NCBI GenBank assembly: GCA_947071365.1 | Contig: CAMTFT010000063.1 | Span: 1 to 7,809 of the forward strand | Length of the DNA stretch: 7,809 bases | Direction of reading: 5' to 3' | From: an uncultured bacterium | GTDB lineage: Bacteria > Bacillota > Clostridia > Lachnospirales > Lachnospiraceae | Part shown: positions 7,021 through 7,809 of the stretch, one piece after another | Numbering within the stretch: the stretch's first letter is position 1 | Layout: every line of letters starts with the position of its first letter | The notes under the pieces: generated by a model | Told to the model about the DNA's origin: nothing | The model's input: the letters and a program-made list of their open reading frames with translations, nothing else | Database searches by the model: none | Position numbers and translations under genes: made by a program

Positions 7021-7761
7021 TCAAAGCTGTACGTCTCTGTTGCAGTCCTTGGAATAGATGTATGTAAGGTCTTCATCTTTTCCTACTGCATAGCATGCCT
7101 GCGGGCAATAAGCATCCATAAATACGTAGTCGCCCTTCTTTACCGGAATCCACTCATCATCCAGACGGTACATTGCCTTGCCGGTCAGGAACAGCATGCC
7201 GTGCTCCTGTACGTGAGTCTCGATATATCCATGGGAAGCTCCCAGGTTGAATTTCAGGATATGCATATTCATGTCGAAGCGGAAATCACCTGCTGCCGGA
7301 AGGAAATCCTTGATGTAGCAGTTCTCCATGCCTTCGTACGGGATCCACGGAAGATCATTGTCATTTCCAAGGATCGTCTCCGGCATCTCGTATCCCTCTA
7401 CCGCTTCATATCTGCGCTTGTAAACGTACAGTGTTGCGTCTGCCTCACCCTTATTTTCAAAGGAAACCAGCTTGCCGGCCGGAGAATAGATATATCCGCC
7501 CTTTGTGAGAACGCCTTCTTTGTCCGCATTCTTCACTGTCACTTCACCTTCAACTACATACAGGAAGGACTCCAATCCCTCTCCACCGAATTTTTCATTC
7601 TTTCCGCCTGCGTGTGCAGTTACAAGGTAATCAGCAAAAGAAGCGCCCATAGCCGGTGAGCCCAGAATCGTAACGTCGCAGTTTACGTATCCCGGAATAC
7701 TGTTCTTTACCAGTCCGTCCGGCTCAAGTAATACAAAATTCTCTTTTCTTACTACGGAACG
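7021..7761 (-). CDS. allE: (S)-ureidoglycine aminohydrolase, 5'-truncated by the contig end
   Basis: AllE hydrolyses (S)-ureidoglycine to (S)-ureidoglycolate and ammonia, keeping the labile AllC product on the productive stereo-route. It is a manganese-dependent double-cupin enzyme. The native part is 246 residues; E. coli AllE is 261, and the alignment I recall puts the first native residues (RSVVRKENFVLL) near E. coli residue 18, so about 17 N-terminal residues are missing. Counting from the GTG that lies in the adapter (7776), the first cupin spans about 64-120 (FGGEGLESFLYVVEGEV) and the second about 170-235. The second holds the metal ligands expected for the family: Glu186, His188 and His192 in ETHVQEH, and Gln226. 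The C-terminus YSKDCNRDVQL is nearly that of E. coli. The reading frame continues into 7762-7776, but those codons (MYKRQ) come from a sequencing adapter, so no native start is visible. It is the first gene of the operon seen; allC is expected further upstream but is not in the window. Confidence 0.93.
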   Translation of the reverse strand, partial: RSVVRKENFVLLEPDGLVKNSIPGYVNCDVTILGSPAMGASFADYLVTAHAGGKNEKFGGEGLESFLYVVEGEVTVKNADKEGVLTKGGYIYSPAGKLVSFENKGEADATLYVYKRRYEAVEGYEMPETILGNDNDLPWIPYEGMENCYIKDFLPAAGDFRFDMNMHILKFNLGASHGYIETHVQEHGMLFLTGKAMYRLDDEWIPVKKGDYVFMDAYCPQACYAVGKDEDLTYIYSKDCNRDVQL

Positions 7762-7809
7762 CTGTCTCTTATACACATCTGACGCTGCCGACGACTTAAT
7801 AGGTGTAGA
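7762..7809. other. Illumina Nextera adapter contamination at contig end
   Basis: These 48 bases are synthetic. 7762-7780 is exactly the 19-bp Tn5 mosaic end CTGTCTCTTATACACATCT; 7781-7794 is GACGCTGCCGACGA, the reverse complement of the Nextera Read 1 adapter stem; 7795-7802 (CTTAATAG) fills the 8-base i5 index position; and 7803-7809 (GTGTAGA) begins the P5 flow-cell arm. The index reads CTATTAAG in the other orientation, which I recall as Nextera XT S518. The order and spacing match a read running through a short insert into the i5 side, so the true genomic sequence ends at 7761. It is not a natural Tn5/IS50 end, because the flanking bases are library parts. Confidence 0.98.

Noticed and set aside
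7762..7780. A real Tn5/IS50 transposon end
   Set aside because: The 19 bp are the engineered mosaic end and are followed by the Nextera adapter stem, index slot and P5 arm, which occur only in sequencing libraries.
1..7809. CRISPR arrays, tRNA or rRNA genes, insertion sequences, riboswitches or internal terminators
   Set aside because: I looked on both strands and saw no repeat-spacer pattern, cloverleaf, rRNA-like block or transposase. The gaps between genes (11-37 bp) are too short for a riboswitch and show no stem followed by a T-tract.

Overview
The window looks like one end of a draft-assembly contig from an anaerobic or facultative Firmicute (Clostridia-like). It has a moderate GC content, strong AGGAGG-type ribosome binding sites and tightly packed genes on one strand. 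The organism is inferred from style and gene content only; no rRNA or other marker is present. All supported genes lie on the minus strand, so the operon reads from right (about 7760) to left (about 94).

In transcription order the genes are: a 5'-truncated (S)-ureidoglycine aminohydrolase (allE, 7021-7761); an NAD-dependent ureidoglycolate dehydrogenase (allD, 5931-6983); a 1000-residue fusion of FdrA (AllF) and a DUF1116/YlbE (AllG) protein (2917-5919); a catabolic carbamate kinase (1955-2893); an LctP-family lactate/glycolate-type permease (317-1927); and a 65-residue protein with two membrane segments (94-291). Gaps are 11 to 37 bp, each holds a ribosome binding site, and I see no internal terminator or promoter. 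This points to one polycistronic unit whose promoter and first gene(s) lie off the right edge.

Together the genes encode the lower, energy-yielding branch of anaerobic allantoin (purine ureide) breakdown. Ureidoglycine becomes ureidoglycolate plus NH3 (AllE), then oxalurate plus NADH (AllD). Oxalurate plus phosphate gives oxamate plus carbamoyl phosphate (oxamate carbamoyltransferase, FdrA/YlbE). Carbamoyl phosphate plus ADP gives ATP, NH3 and CO2 (carbamate kinase). The permease is a good candidate for moving oxamate or a pathway acid across the membrane. Compared with the Escherichia coli cluster, fdrA and ylbE are fused, and no ylbF/allH (DUF2877) gene lies between the fusion and the kinase.

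The last 48 bases (7762-7809) are not biological. They are an Illumina Nextera transposon adapter (19-bp mosaic end, Read 1 adapter stem, an 8-base i5 index, start of the flow-cell arm) left on the contig end. An open reading frame for AllE that starts inside it carries the artefactual N-terminus MYKRQ. At the left end, 1-93 is downstream of the operon and holds no gene I can support.
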